Positions 46,460-57,659 of a DNA stretch of 64,000 nucleotides are shown here, piece after piece; the first letter of the stretch is position 1; the number at the start of each line of letters is the position of its first letter. The position numbers and the translations under genes are program-made. The stretch comes from Perkinsus marinus ATCC 50983 (lineage: Eukaryota; Perkinsozoa; Perkinsida; Perkinsidae), in NCBI RefSeq assembly GCF_000006405.1, contig NW_003216446.1, forward strand, positions 2,979-66,978, written 5' to 3'. The notes beneath the pieces were generated by a model. That model made no database searches. It was not told the origin of the DNA and saw nothing but the letters and a program-made list of their open reading frames with translations.

Positions 46460-47629
46460 TACAGCTGAGTCGAGTTTGTTGGTAGCAGCTTGCCACGATG
46501 CTGATGACATATTCGTGTGAACCTTTTGTATAAGTCTACGACTACAGCATTTCCGGTGCAAGTTTCATATGTGTCTAACTTCCATGTTCATGGTCAATTC
46601 GATTGACTCGATCGTGCTTGTAACATTTTCAAACTCGCATGGGCAATGGTGTGATAGGCTTGCAATGTGGAATCGTTATAGGCAGTCCTCGGAGACTTCA
46701 TGATGAATACAGTTTATTGGACAGCTTCCTTTGTGATGAGAGTATCCCTAGGTTACGCTGCGAGATCGGGCGCAGCGATAAGCTCGCTTTTACAGCCTGA
46801 TGAGCCTGGAGTACGTTACAGGGGAGAGAGGGTCTTTCTAACAGTACTCGTTTTCAACTAGCGTTCTGGACAGACACGAGCTGAAGTTGTGAATCGGGAC
46901 TATGGAACAATTTCGGGTTTTAGGAAAAGGGGCCGCCACAGCGCGATGCCTTCAGAGAGAACCTGCAAAGTATTAAAAGAATCAGTGAGGAACGGAAGAC
47001 CAAGAAAATCAAAGTTGACTTCTCCCCGACTGTTATGTGGTGATCAATTGTTCGACTTCAGGAAGAGGAAATAAAAAGACAAATCCCTTTCAAAATAAAG
47101 AGGTTCGCAGAAGTTTCCTCTCGGTTCATGCAAGAGAAAAGAAGTATTGACAAAGTAAGTCTTCTACGATCGTGGCTCAGCTATCGTGATCGGCGTTGTG
47201 AGGAGATGTTTTACACTACTGTCTGTCCTAATTCTCAAATACTTATGATATTTGCCGTCCTGGCTATCCTAGAGTACGCTCTATAGTTACTTTAATGATC
47301 ATAACTTATAATTCACAAGTGAATGACAATTGCGGAGCGAGCGAAGCGAGCGGAACGTATTCTCTCACTTCACGATAACTTTGTGGGTGCGTGCGTGCGT
47401 TTGTGCGTGCGTGCGTAATACCGTATTGCATACGCGCTGCGTATGCAATAGCAGCTGCTCCGAAAACCGCCGAAAATTAGTTGCGTTAGAAATGACGTCC
47501 GTGGGGATCGAACCTGCGTCATCCATTTTCGGCGTGCAAGTCGATCGAGTCAATCGTTCTTGCGCGAATGACGCGAGGTCCGCCCCTTCTCCGGGAAGGC
47601 CTCGCTCGTTAATGACTCTTGTTTAGTCG
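46460..47629. other. duplicated non-coding region
   Basis: Left part (to about 47150) is similar to 34500–34790 and 56440–56940. Contains short TGCG runs near 47390–47420 and a TTGCATACGC hairpin near 47430–47452. No gene supported. Confidence 0.45.
47480..47610 (-). repeat. tRNA-like B-box
   Basis: Minus strand GACGCAGGTTCGATCCCCAC resembles a T-arm plus acceptor; the 5' half was not recognised. Confidence 0.3.
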
Positions 47630-49105
47630 TCCGACCCCAACAGGTGTGTAATGCAAGAGGAATAGGCTTATCTTATAGTATACTGAATAGCCGAAAGGAC
47701 CATGTGTTGGCTTGTGTTGGTCTCGTTGAATCCCGAGTTATGTCATTTTTCATTACTTGCCTATCAAACTCGAACGTACTGTAGCTTATCTGAGTCTAGC
47801 TCAGTTGTTGTCATGCAGCGAGTGCCTGGTTTAGATGGGATGATAATTCCTAGTCTACACACTTCTCCTGATTAGACCAAAAGCGATGCTAATGTGCCTC
47901 CCACTGGGAAGAGGGAGACAGTTCGTCGCGAAGAAAAGGTAGGGCATGAATCAGATGATTTGCCGTTATGATCTGCTTGTAGGTGAGTGGCAACTGTATG
48001 GAAGTCCCACAGGGCGTGCCTAAGGTTCATAAGGAGTTCGGACGCATACCTAGATAGTGAGTGATGCGTTTCCTTCTTACCAAGAGGAGGCGAATCATCG
48101 AAACGCCACGCACGCTATGAAAAACCCTAGTCGAAGACAAATGAGCGAAAATTGTGATTGTAACGTTGTACGTTCTCAGCATTACCAGGCGTGATCGAGC
48201 ACGCTTGCGAGAAATCCTGGCAGAGCAAGAGAAACTCAAAGAGGCGCCTCCTGGGTGAGCCAGCAATTATCAAATTCAACATTCGAATTGTGCAAGGCTC
48301 GCACTCAGTCGAATTAGTTCAGTAAAAGGAGCTCCGAAACTCGGTGATTAATTCTCGAGTCTTGCATTTCTTCCCGTGAAGAATCTTCATACTGCGAAAC
48401 GTAAAGTTATGAAATATATCAGCAATGACAACTTCCAATGAGTGGGAGAATGTCCATCGTTAAAGACTCGGAAATTCAAAGTTGGTCACGAAGTTTTGGA
48501 ACCCTCTTCATTTATTGAGTGCGGAAAACAACGCGCTCTTCACAGTAGTCGCCCTGTATTTCCGGTGAAGCAACCACGTTGCTTCATTGCATATGACCTG
48601 CCCCATCGTCGGTCCCTCAGGTATCGATATATGGGTGAGGATGAGCAGAAGGACGTCCTGAATAATCTGAACAAACGTAGGTTGTAGGATGGTGTTCTGC
48701 GAGACTTTTCTCAAAGCCGAATTCGACGAGGAAACCACTTGATGATAATTATATGAGTTCGCGATGAGCTGCTCACCGCGGAAGTCGGGCAAGTTTCCTT
48801 CGTACGGGAACTTTGCACTTGACCTTTGTATTGAATCGAAGGGCGGTTGTCGAAAGTCAGCGTACTGTTTGAGGTGTTTACGTCAAAATCGGTTCGTACC
48901 TATAGAGATATACAAGATGCTTCGAAACGCTCTCAACTGTTGTAGCCTAAAACTTGTAGGGAAGACCGAGCTAGAGAAAGAGTACCTCGGTCTCCCACTG
49001 CGTATTGAACGCGAACGGCAACGGGAAAGACAGAGAACGATCGAGGCAAGCATTGCGGAAATCGATGCTGCTATAAGAAAGTTCAGCGAGGCGGATGTAA
49101 GTTGA
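47630..49105 (+). CDS. enkurin-domain protein, multi-exon (5' end uncertain)
   Basis: The C-terminus is clear. An exon with YRYMGEDEQKDVLNNLNK (donor GTAGGT at 48677) joins in phase to an exon from 48960: KTELEKEYLGLPLRI, then a helix ending AAIRKFSEADVS at the stop 49103–49105. This matches the enkurin domain pattern (acidic E-E/D-x-x-x-V/L-L-x-x-L, W/T-E-x-x-x-E-Y/F-x-G/S-L, then a charged helix). Upstream, ITRRDRARLREILAEQEKLK (about 48180–48256, donor GTGAGC) and SDTNVPPTGKSETV (about 47880–47937) are probable exons. Known: enkurin is a ciliary doublet-microtubule inner protein and calmodulin-binding adaptor. Fits a flagellated zoospore stage. Confidence 0.65.
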
Positions 49106-49339
49106 TCCGGTGTGCCCGGCGGCCGCGGCTGAAGATACTCGCATGCTCAGATTCTAATTAAATTAGACGAGTGAACCTCGACCGAAGCTGGTATGATGAG
49201 TGTTGATCGCATTGCTCGTGTCGTTCATGTAAACCCTACTTTTGCGTGGATAGTTGTGTAGGACAGCTTTTCCCTACACTTGCGGTGTATAGTAGCTCTT
49301 CGGTATTCCTGGTTGAAATTGACAGAAACTAGAAGCTCT

Positions 49340-49557
49340 GTACTGGTGCGTGATTTCCAGCGGATTCTTAGGTCATTGTGGAGCCCTCATCCTGGGAATT
49401 GTAGAAATCCTTGATCAACGGGTGATTTCCCTACATCACAGAGCTCTCAAAGCCTTTCTATGGGAGATCGAACTAGAAGGAAATGAGTCATCTCGAGGAG
49501 GGCATCATATCGCTGAACATGTAGGAGAGCTTCAAGCTCCTCAAGCTTCAAACGTAA
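49340..49557 (+). other. possible exon of unknown gene
   Basis: After GATTTCCAG an open frame reads GFLGHCGALILGIVEILDQR … HVGELQAPQASN up to GTAAGT at 49555. Not recognised, and no partner exons found. Confidence 0.25.
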
Positions 49558-49639
49558 GTTGCGGATTCGAATCGCTCTGCCGCTTTGAAATTGGCTACCG
49601 CACCGCCCAACGGGCGAATTGAGCTCTCAGACAGAGGCA

Positions 49640-49870
49640 CTTGCATGCAACTTTCACACAGTCACGCCTCTTCAAGTGCCGACCTTGAAGCCTGAGATTA
49701 CTATTTCACAGGTATGTCAGTTGGAGACTTTCCTCGAGGGTGCTCATTCTTCGAGAGTTCCGACGAGGGGATTCGTCTTGTCGAGTCCAAAAAGCCAGTG
49801 GTAGAAGATTTGCCATCGGACTTCGACGCCAGTCAAAAGTTTAACTATTGCCTTGATGCCATAGGCACGG
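49640..49870 (+). pseudogene. cathepsin B-like fragment (propeptide/mature junction exon only)
   Basis: Same as exon 3 of the genes at 50362 and 60600, from TTTCACAG|GTATGTCAG through LPSDFDASQKFNYCLDAI, then homology stops abruptly at an inverted GGCACGGGAGCGCCCGTGC. What follows (49880–50340) matches the upstream region of the other copies, so the fragment came from an unequal or rearranged duplication. Confidence 0.75.
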
Positions 49871-50361
49871 GAGCGCCCGTGCTTTCACGATTTACAAGAA
49901 TAAGCGGCGCCGGGCGAGCGATAAATTACCTTGACTATTCACGGTTTCCCTTGAAAATCTAAATTTACCCGAGTTTTTAGCCATACAAAGCTCTGCCTAC
50001 GATCTCGCTGACTCGCGCTTGGAACAGTGAGGGAGCGAAGTAAGCGAACGAGCTCCGTAGAACGCTCAGAAAGACAAAGGACCACGGAGGCTCACCCCAA
50101 GCATACGTGCGCACACGCACACGCGCACGCATCCAATGCTCATCGGTCCAATCGGCCATCTTAAGCGTAATTGTTGCTTGCGTGACCTACAAAGTCAGAA
50201 TGGGACCTAACTCCACTAGTCGTTTCGATAAGAGATAGACCAACTATACGCCGCAAGGGGCATGAAAATGGTTTCTATCCGGAGAGAATCTAATTGCAGG
50301 ATACCGTAGCCGAAGACTACTAGCCATTTGCAATTCGGTCATGACATCAGGTTCATGCAAA

Positions 50362-52367
50362 ATGATTGGTCATCCCTTGACCATCTCGCTATGTTTCCTA
50401 ATCCTTGTAGTTTGGGGCGACGACGTGAATCCCCGAGCCCTATTCGATCATATTATGAAGAATTTCGGTGGGATTACTTGACGTGTTCTGGCCTCAAAGC
50501 TGTCCTCTTGTCAGGGTCTGTCTATACTCCCGACGAAGATGAGCAGCATTTTCACCGTTTCACAAATCAGGTGGAAGAGGAACTTCTGCAGACAGGCACA
50601 TCGCCTGAGCGCTTGGTTGAAATCTTCAACGACACCAAGCCGGTCTTACTGCAATCCGTAGTTGATACTATCAACTCGATGCAGGATTCATGGACTGCTT
50701 CAAAGGATCAGCCGCGTTTCAAGGGTATGTCACAGATCCAGACCTTCAGTCACACCGCTTCAAGTGACAAACTTCAAGCCTGAGATTACTGTTTCGCAGG
50801 TATGTCAGTCCAAGACCTTCCTCGAGGGTGCTCCTTCTCCGAGAGTCCCGACGAGGGGATTCGTCTTGTCGAGTCGACCAGGCCAGTGGTAGATGATTTG
50901 CCACCGGAATTTAACGCCAGTCAAAAGTTCAGCTATTGCCATCATGTCATCGGCCATGTGAGGTGGTCTTCGTTGTTGCTTCCACGGTCACTTCCTGATA
51001 AGGATGTATCGCTCAGAGATCAAGGAAGGTGTGGTAACTGTTGGGCAGTATGCCCCACTGAAGTTTTAAATGATCGCCTATGTATCAAGTCCAGGGGCAA
51101 AATCAAGGAGATTCTATCCGCTGGTTACGTCACTTCTTGCTGCAATCGCGCACATGGATGTCTCGAGTAAATTCCAACCACGAATAATGGCTACTCGGCA
51201 TCGCTTGTTTCTTTCAGTCGACTGTTCCTATCGCTTGTTTTCATGTGACTGAGAATTGAGACATATCTTGTTTTCAGTTCGAATGGTTGCTATGGTGGGA
51301 CATATGTTGAAGCCATGAGTTTTTTGAAAGACTATGGCGTCGTGACTGGTAGGAATCTCTACTGTAGATCAACTGATCCGTGAACATCAATCCTAACCCT
51401 TGAAGGTAATGACTTCAAGCCACAGGGTCAACTGAGTGAGGCTGATGGTTGCTGGCCGTATCCGTTCCAGAAGTGCAACCATGTACCAACGGAAAAAACT
51501 GAATACCCAAAATGCAAGGATGTGAGTCAATCACAGGATCTCGTATGATAAATTCTCTGGCCGTAGGCGGCTCATCCGCCTCTCCCTCCATGTCGGACAA
51601 CGTGCACCAACAAGGCATACAAGAGGAGCTTAAAGAAGTGAGAGGAACTCAGATGGGGAACTGATATTCATTTCGACGTCAGAGATGTTCACCGAGCGAA
51701 AGGCTGGAGGAAAGTGTTAAATAATGCTCAGAGCGTCAAGCAGGAGATATTCGATAACGGCCCAGTAAGCTGCTCAGTCCATGTACTTTGACTCGGGAAT
51801 GGAAACTTCTCAAAAGTTTTGAGTCAAAACTCCTGTGAACCTTTCTTGTGAAGTTTGAGCATATTCCTATCAATTGGTAGAACTCCTACCGTAGGAGGGA
51901 TTCATCCTCATTCATGTGATCTCAAGAATGATGTACCCTGCATTAAGTCTCGATTGCGTAGGATCTTTCTTGGATGAATAGCCCGAGCCCACGTTCAGAC
52001 GAATTCGGACTCGAGTTGAGTCATTCAACGAGTTGTTGCAAGTATGATGCGTTTACGATGCAATGCATCGGATGCATGCACGGAGCGATGTTATGTTTGG
52101 ACCATTTTGCCGTTTCAGGTCTTCAGCGCCTTCAAGATGTACGAAGATTTCAGATATTACAAGTCTGGAGTTTACGTGCCAACGACCGAGGAATTCCACT
52201 CCTTTCATTTAATCAAAATTATTGGTTGGGGAGTCCATCCCGGTGGAGAATATTGGTGGGCGGTCAATTCGTGGAGCGCAGAGTGGGGAGATCGTGGACT
52301 AATAAAGATGGCATTTGCGCAGAATCGTTTGGAAGAAACAGCACTTTACATAGAGCCAGATATGTGA
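50362..52367 (+). CDS. cathepsin B-like cysteine protease (papain family C1), copy A, intact
   Basis: Nine exons join in phase: 50362–50467 (signal peptide MIGHPLTISLCFLILVVWG), 50515–50724 (propeptide with VVDTINSMQDSW), 50800–50962, 51018–51166 (DQGRCGNCWAV with the catalytic Cys), 51278–51348 (NGCYGGTYVEAM), 51406–51521 (DGCWPYPFQKCNHVP), 51567–51637, 51683–51764 (VKQEIFDNGP) and 52119–52367. The last exon has FHLIKIIGWG with the catalytic His and VNSWSAEWGD with the Asn. Introns 1–7 are short (about 45–110 nt); intron 8 is 354 nt and carries two 14-nt insertion units. CGNCWAV replaces the common CGSCWAF. Likely secreted or lysosomal protein-degrading enzyme. Confidence 0.9.
51809..51830. 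repeat. 22-nt inverted-triplication unit (exact)
   Basis: CTCAAAA | GTTTTGAG | TCAAAAC in cathepsin copy A intron 8. Empty paralogue CTCAAAAC at 62040–62047. Confidence 0.9.
52056..52077. repeat. 22-nt inverted-triplication unit (exact)
   Basis: CGATGCA | ATGCATCG | GATGCAT in the same intron. Empty paralogue CGATGCAT at 62263–62270. Confidence 0.9.
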
Positions 52368-53352
52368 TCAGTGGATCGTTCAGTTCGTATCTTCAAATTT
52401 TTCCGCTCGTATCTCATTCAGTTCAGAATCGTCGAATCTATTATTATCTGCTTCGATTCTCAAGGCAGATGAGCTTGAGCTACACTAAATCAGACGACGC
52501 TAATGGTGCGAAGCTAGCTGGATGTTTCGCAATATACCGTTGGGATTTCATTCGATTCGGATGTCTTCTTCCTTCTTTACTTCGCCCTTCATGTTTTGTT
52601 TCACAATTCGGAATCGTCAGTCCTGACAATTCCGGTTGGAATTTTCAGTTGGAAGATGCGGTTTGGACTTGGTACGCGAGGTCCTACAGCCACTGCAATC
52701 ACTGACTTTCGTCATCCACCGGCGCTGAACGAGCTAACGCTGAAAAAATCAATATACAATTTGTATAATACAAAAGAGGTCGCTCGCGCTATTCTGGCGA
52801 AGCGGTGGCGAAGTGGCTACGTGTGATGTCCGACTCCACATGCTCTTGCGGGAGTTCCCCCATGCGCACCTCTTCGAGCACCGAACACGATGATGAGGGC
52901 GATGACATCGCGGAAATAACGACTGCGAGATGCCACTAGTATAAACTAATGCACCGTGAACGGATCTCTATTGTCTGTGCGAATGCATCGATATAGCCCA
53001 TAGGACGGCGCTGAACGCTCGGGCCGCTCGGTCTGTCTGTCAGTCCAAAGAGGAAAAACCAACAACCGTCAAACTCGAGATCCGGACGATCTGAGCCATA
53101 ATTGGTCCTGAAATATCTGACTTCTCGTGACGGAGCAAACCCGAGGACGTGGCTGTCCGACGGGTGTGAGGTTACTCATTCTAGAGTTGAGAGTCCGACC
53201 AACCTGAGCTCATTAATGAATCGTTCATCATGAATCTTATATTTTCGGCGTCGGGCATCAGCCGGTGATCATCAGCGCAGCACCCCACGGAACTGCTCTG
53301 ATCCCGTGATCGTCCCGGTTCGGATTCCACTGTAGGTGATCAACCCCCCTTA
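52368..53352. repeat. 3' flank of cathepsin copy A, duplicated
   Basis: About 1 kb similar to 62561–63543. No gene supported. Ends at the sequence gap. Confidence 0.75.
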
Positions 53353-53452
53353 NNNNNNNNNNNNNNNNNNNNNNNNNNNNNNNNNNNNNNNNNNNNNNNN
53401 NNNNNNNNNNNNNNNNNNNNNNNNNNNNNNNNNNNNNNNNNNNNNNNNNNNN
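53353..53452. other. assembly gap (100 N)
   Basis: Exactly 100 N, so of unknown true length. It starts right after CAACCCCCCTTA, which in the paralogue at 63531–63543 is the left arm of a perfect hairpin. Confidence 0.98.
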
Positions 53453-53512
53453 GGCCGCCCTCATGCTACACAACAGCGCATGAGCAAATCGCTCACAGGC
53501 TTATGTTAACCT

Positions 53513-53573
53513 CGCGTCTGATCACGAAGATTCTCACGGTATCATATCGTGAGAGCCTTCGTGATCAGACGCG
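53513..53573. repeat. imperfect palindrome, 17-nt outer arms
   Basis: CGCGTCTGATCACGAAG … CTTCGTGATCAGACGCG, with a second inner inversion TCTCACG/CGTGAGA. Confidence 0.85.
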
Positions 53574-53589
53574 GTTGATAACTTGATAA

Positions 53590-54583
53590 TTCCTGATAGA
53601 TGCGCAAGATTTGGGAGTTGTGTCTTTACTCAATGAGGAGGGGTGCTCGACGGAGGAGCTGAGAAGGGAGTTGGCGACTGATGAAGCCGATTTTTCGCCA
53701 AGTATGTGGTATCTTATATGTATTGGTATGTGGTATGTGGGATTGTCGGCTGGAAGATACGAATGATGTCGTGATCATGGTCATTTTGTATTCAGTTGCG
53801 AATTTGTTTACAAGTCCGGAGACAGACGTGCCTTCCACGGAGGTCATTGAAATGATTATGGAGGAGTTCCCGTGGAAGTGGGAATGCTCGAATGTGTTTT
53901 TGCTCGTCCATTTTTGTCTCAGGTTTCTCAGTGACGAGTCGTCTGCAGCGTATGGTTGATCGCCTTTCCGAAGCAACCGAGGAGGTTGATGACCAAAGGG
54001 GAATTGAAACTTTCATGTTCCTTTTGGTCATCAATCTCTTTTCGAGTTGAAGAGAGCTCAGGAAGTGAGAGAGGGTGTCATTACATTTAATGATTCAAAA
54101 TGACTTCCGCATGCGATAGATGTTTATTGATTTCTTTTCACTGTTATACGATTCAAACTTGTACCTTTTACGACTATTTAGAACCACTTAGTCCTATCCG
54201 TGATGAAATGTATTATCACGGATAGCATGTTGGTCAGATAAGGTGTTCATATTTTTAACACCACCAGGTCTATATCATTCGATTCTATGGACTCCCACAT
54301 CGCTATAGGGTCAATGCACGTTGGTCAGATAAGTTTGAAAGCGCTGCGTTTGGAAGATTGTAGAAGCCGAGCTGTTGAGGCGGAAAGAGCTGCCAAGTCC
54401 TTGGGACCGTCCGAGACTGGTCTCGATCAAAGAACTGGTAGGAGACACCTTGTGTTATTCCGTGGTAGATTGAATTTTGTGTCAAAAGAAGTGAGGAGAC
54501 GAATGAAAAGGAGATCAGATACTTTTGCGCATTCATTTATTCGTGATGGTGCTGTTATTCGACAGACGGTGTCCACGAGCTGA
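53590..54583 (+). CDS. unknown gene family U, copy 3 (diverged, 5' end missing)
   Basis: Keeps the exon pieces ELRRELATDEADFSP (about 53650–53700), VVIMVILYSVANLFTSPETD and EEFPWKWECSN (about 53765–53890), RFLSDE (about 53920) and the last exon SLKALRLEDCRSRAVEAERA to RDGAVIRQTVSTS with stop at 54583. Amino-acid changes are mostly conservative relative to copies 1 and 2, which argues that these segments code. A fold-back insertion near 54000–54050 interrupts the FLSDE exon, so this copy may be non-functional. Confidence 0.45.
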
Positions 54584-55546
54584 TCGGTGTTGTCATGATG
54601 ATGATGTTGTTCTAGTCCTGTCCATTTTGTATCAATGACTTGGGTGTTGACGATTTCAGGATTGGATGGACTCATGATCGTCTTTGATTCTCTGGATAAA
54701 TGTGCGATATTATCACAGTGATGAAACCGGCTTCAGAGACAATGAAATACGGACAACGACGAGTTAACAAGTGGTCAGGGTTGGTTATTCCCAGCGCGCG
54801 AGTTTTTTTCCATTTTTGTCATTCTGTTTTTCGCATGAAAAAAACGGAGCTGAAAGAAATGAAAAAAAACTGAAAAATGCGAAAAAATGCGAGAAAAGAC
54901 CAAAAAATACTCTAAAGCTGGCCACAAATGGTGAAAAATGTACCGTAATTCTAGAGTCCCCATTTTAACAAGTACACTATTGCTGCTGGTCTTTGTCCGT
55001 CTTGCCTCCCTCACCCCCACTTGAAGTAACACTTGTCTCAGTCATAGAGAAATGATTTGGTAGTTATCAAGTAGTATAGCAAGTTGCCATAGGCAACGCT
55101 AGACTATATCACATAGAAGCTAAGCAGAGCTTAGGATATCGATCAACAGGGCCAGCGCTGCTAACACTGGCACAAGGGGACAGAGAGAGATGGATAGATG
55201 TGTCGACTATTCACGAGATATCGTGTGCACTATAAAGGAAGTAACCGATCATCCGTTTCTTTCACTCCCTTACGAAAGTCGTAATGCACTGACAATTTGG
55301 TGTCATGGTAAATTCAAGCGGATGAGATTCTCGCCCAGGCTGGCGGGCCTCCAACGGGTTGTTCCCCCATCGAGCCAATTTAAGCGGATAACACTCCATC
55401 GAAGGAAGAGTTATCCGCCAGAATTAAAGATGTTCGAACTGCCTGATTGAAAGCTATGTTTTCGCCTCCAATCGGGTGTTTCTGGCATTATTTTAGTAAT
55501 CTGATCGCATATTGTTAGTTAGCAGCTAATTCGGGCTAGCAACTGA

Positions 55547-55589
55547 GAAGGATAGTTACTAGCTAGCTGCTAGCTAGTAACTATCCTTC
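55547..55589. repeat. palindrome, 21-nt arms, 1-nt centre
   Basis: GAAGGATAGTTACTAGCTAG… around T at 55568. Confidence 0.95.
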
Positions 55590-55779
55590 CCAGTTGCTTG
55601 AACTTCTGAATTGTAAACACATCGATATATTTCTTTCTCTCGTCGGATCCTCCAGAATCTCTCCGAGAGCCGGTTTCGACGAAGTACTGGTGGATGAGAT
55701 GTTCGTTCTTACGTGGCCTCCCCAATGGTGAGTCACCATTGAGGTGAAAGAAAATCTCTCTTTTACCAGATAAATGTTC

Positions 55780-55836
55780 AGACAGTGTTTGGTCCTACGG
55801 CTTCGTACTAGGCAGCCGTAAGACCAAACACTGTCT
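55780..55836. repeat. palindrome, 15-nt outer arms
   Basis: AGACAGTGTTTGGTC … GACCAAACACTGTCT with inner TACGGCT/AGCCGTA. Confidence 0.9.
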
Positions 55837-56463
55837 ACGAAGTACTACGAAGTTCGTAGCAAGACGAAGCGTGCTCCGGAGCCGTAAAACGCGTAAAACG
55901 TAATGCATCTATACTGCCTTGTATGGAAGAAATTCTGTTAGAACATCCGCTCGTACTTACTATACCTTTATGTTACTCGCTTTAGTCGAGTTCGATCCAC
56001 AGATGCTGATTCAGCATCTTAGTTGACATTGACTTCTCAGCAGATTTTACTGAGAGGTAAATATCATCTAATGAAGATCATTAGTATACCATTAGTTTCC
56101 CATTTTTTTCATTCAATTCAAGCCGTTTATTTCATTCATGAAAAGTATGAGTATTTTTCACGCAATAACCAACCCTGCAAGTGGTTCTGAACTCATGATC
56201 AACAGAGTCATCATAAGGTATATGATACGCTAGCCGAACGACAAGAATCACAAGGATCGAGGCCTTAGGACAGACACTTGTGTACAACATTTCTAGCCGT
56301 AGAGGCGAATAGAGAGGGTCGGATTCAAATATGACTGATGGGGTTCCCTTCAGCTGAGTCGAGTTTGAGAGCTCCCTCACGGTGGCTGAGAGGTATGTTC
56401 TGCCAAGCCTTGCGCTCTTAGATTTTTCCCTGTCTCGGGTAATTGTTGGTAGCAGCTTGCCAC

Positions 56464-56485
56464 GATGCTGTCAGCATCATGCTGA
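56464..56485. repeat. 22-nt inverted-triplication unit (exact)
   Basis: GATGCTG | TCAGCATC | ATGCTGA. Two empty paralogues: 34520–34527 and 46497–46504. Confidence 0.95.
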
Positions 56486-56718
56486 TGACATATTCGTGTG
56501 AACTTTTGAATAAGTCTACTACTACAGCGTTCCCGGTGCAAGTTTCATATGTGTCTAACTTCCATGTTCATGGTCAACCCGATTGACTCAATCGTGCTTG
56601 CGACATGGAGCACGTCACAAAGGAGAGAGTGTCTTTCTAACAATGCTCGTTTCAACTATCGTTGTGGACAGATATGAGCTGAAGTTGTGAATCGAGGGTA
56701 TAGAACAGTTTTCGATTT

Positions 56719-56739
56719 TACTAAATTTAGTAACTAAAA
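56719..56739. repeat. inverted-triplication unit with one base lost
   Basis: TACTAAA | TTTAGTA | ACTAAAA. One T short of the full pattern for Y = TACTAAAA. Confidence 0.55.
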
Positions 56740-56835
56740 CCGTTTTGAAGAAGCCGTCACAGCGCGAAGCCTTCAGAGAGACCCTGCGAAGTATTAAAAG
56801 AATCAGTGAGGAATGAAAGACTGAGAAAGTCATGA

Positions 56836-56857
56836 GTTCTCCAGGAGAACTTCTCCT
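56836..56857. repeat. 22-nt inverted-triplication unit (exact)
   Basis: GTTCTCC | AGGAGAAC | TTCTCCT. The paralogue near 47015–47030 lacks it, though other small indels blur the 14-nt difference. Confidence 0.85.
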
Positions 56858-56946
56858 CGAATGTTCTGCAGAGATCAATTGTTGGACTTCAGGAAGAGGA
56901 TATAGGAAGACAAATCTCTTCCAAAATGGAAAAGGAGAGAAAGGAG

Positions 56947-57470
56947 GAACCCAATTCCAATAAGTGTATAATGTAAAGGGAATAGGCTCATCTTACAGTA
57001 GACTGGAATCCAGTCACTGGATAGCTGAAAGATTCGGAAGAATTAAGAGCATGTGTTGGCTTGTGTTAGTCGCGTTGAATCCTGAAGTGTATCGTCTTTC
57101 ATTACTTGCCTATCAAACTCGAACGCACTGTATCTTAGCTGAGTCTAGCCCAGTTGTTGTCATGCAGCGAGCGATTGGGTTAGGTGGAATGATAATTCCT
57201 AGTCTACACACTTTTCCTGATTAGACCAAAAGCGATACTAATGTGTCTCCCACTGGGAAGAGCGAGACAGTTCGTCGCGAAGAAAAGGTAGGGCATGAAT
57301 CAGTTGATGTGTCATTATGATCTGCTTGCGGGAAAAGAACTAGTGGAAGACGAATGGCAAAAAGTGCGAGTAATATGTTGTACGTTCTCATCAACGACGA
57401 GTCATCATTACCAAGTGTGATCGAGCAAGATTGCAAGAAGTACTAGCAGAGCAAGAGAAACTCAATTAGG
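56947..57470 (+). pseudogene. duplicated 5' part of the enkurin-like locus, copy 3
   Basis: Similar to 47630–48258, including the SDTNVPPTGKSETVRREEK segment and an ITKCDRARLQEVLAEQEKLN segment that here runs into a stop. The enkurin C-terminal exons are absent; homology ends in a palindrome at about 57500. Confidence 0.55.
57001..57022. repeat. 22-nt inverted-triplication unit (exact)
   Basis: GACTGGA | ATCCAGTC | ACTGGAT. Paralogue GACCGGAT at 44153–44160 is 14 nt shorter. Confidence 0.9.
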
Positions 57471-57506
57471 CGCCTCCTGAGTCAGCCATGAATTATCACG
57501 TTCGAG

Positions 57507-57533
57507 ATTCGAATTGTGCTGCACAATTCGAAT
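57507..57533. repeat. palindrome, 13-nt arms, 1-nt centre
   Basis: ATTCGAATTGTGC | T | GCACAATTCGAAT, at the point where homology with 48264–48295 ends. Confidence 0.9.
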
Positions 57534-57659
57534 GTCGAATTTGATAATTTATCGTCGCAAGCTGCGACGAAGCCCAGCTCCGCGACACTGTCGCGCTCTT
57601 CTTCGAAGGGAGGGCGCGCAGCCTCCACGAAAGCGACGAGCGTCAGACTTCCGAGAGGC

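Larger units (their letters stand above)
54584..56440. other. region rich in long palindromes, no supported gene
   Basis: Holds 21-nt-arm and 15-nt-arm palindromes and several shorter ones. A plus ORF at 55190–55450 (MDRCVDYSRDIVCTIKEVTD…) is not recognised. Confidence 0.4.

Noticed and set aside
47380..47440. Cys/Val-rich peptide ORF (WVRACVCACVRNT)
   Set aside because: Produced by a GTGCGTGCGTGC simple repeat followed by a hairpin.
54775..55032. Minus ORF rich in Phe (HFFQLRFFHA)
   Set aside because: Derived from an A-rich low-complexity stretch on the plus strand.
57028..57052. Extra ~15 nt next to the unit at 57001 as a second 14-nt unit
   Set aside because: The sequence GATTCGGAAGAATTAAG does not contain the reverse complement of its flank; the difference from the paralogue is 15, not 14.
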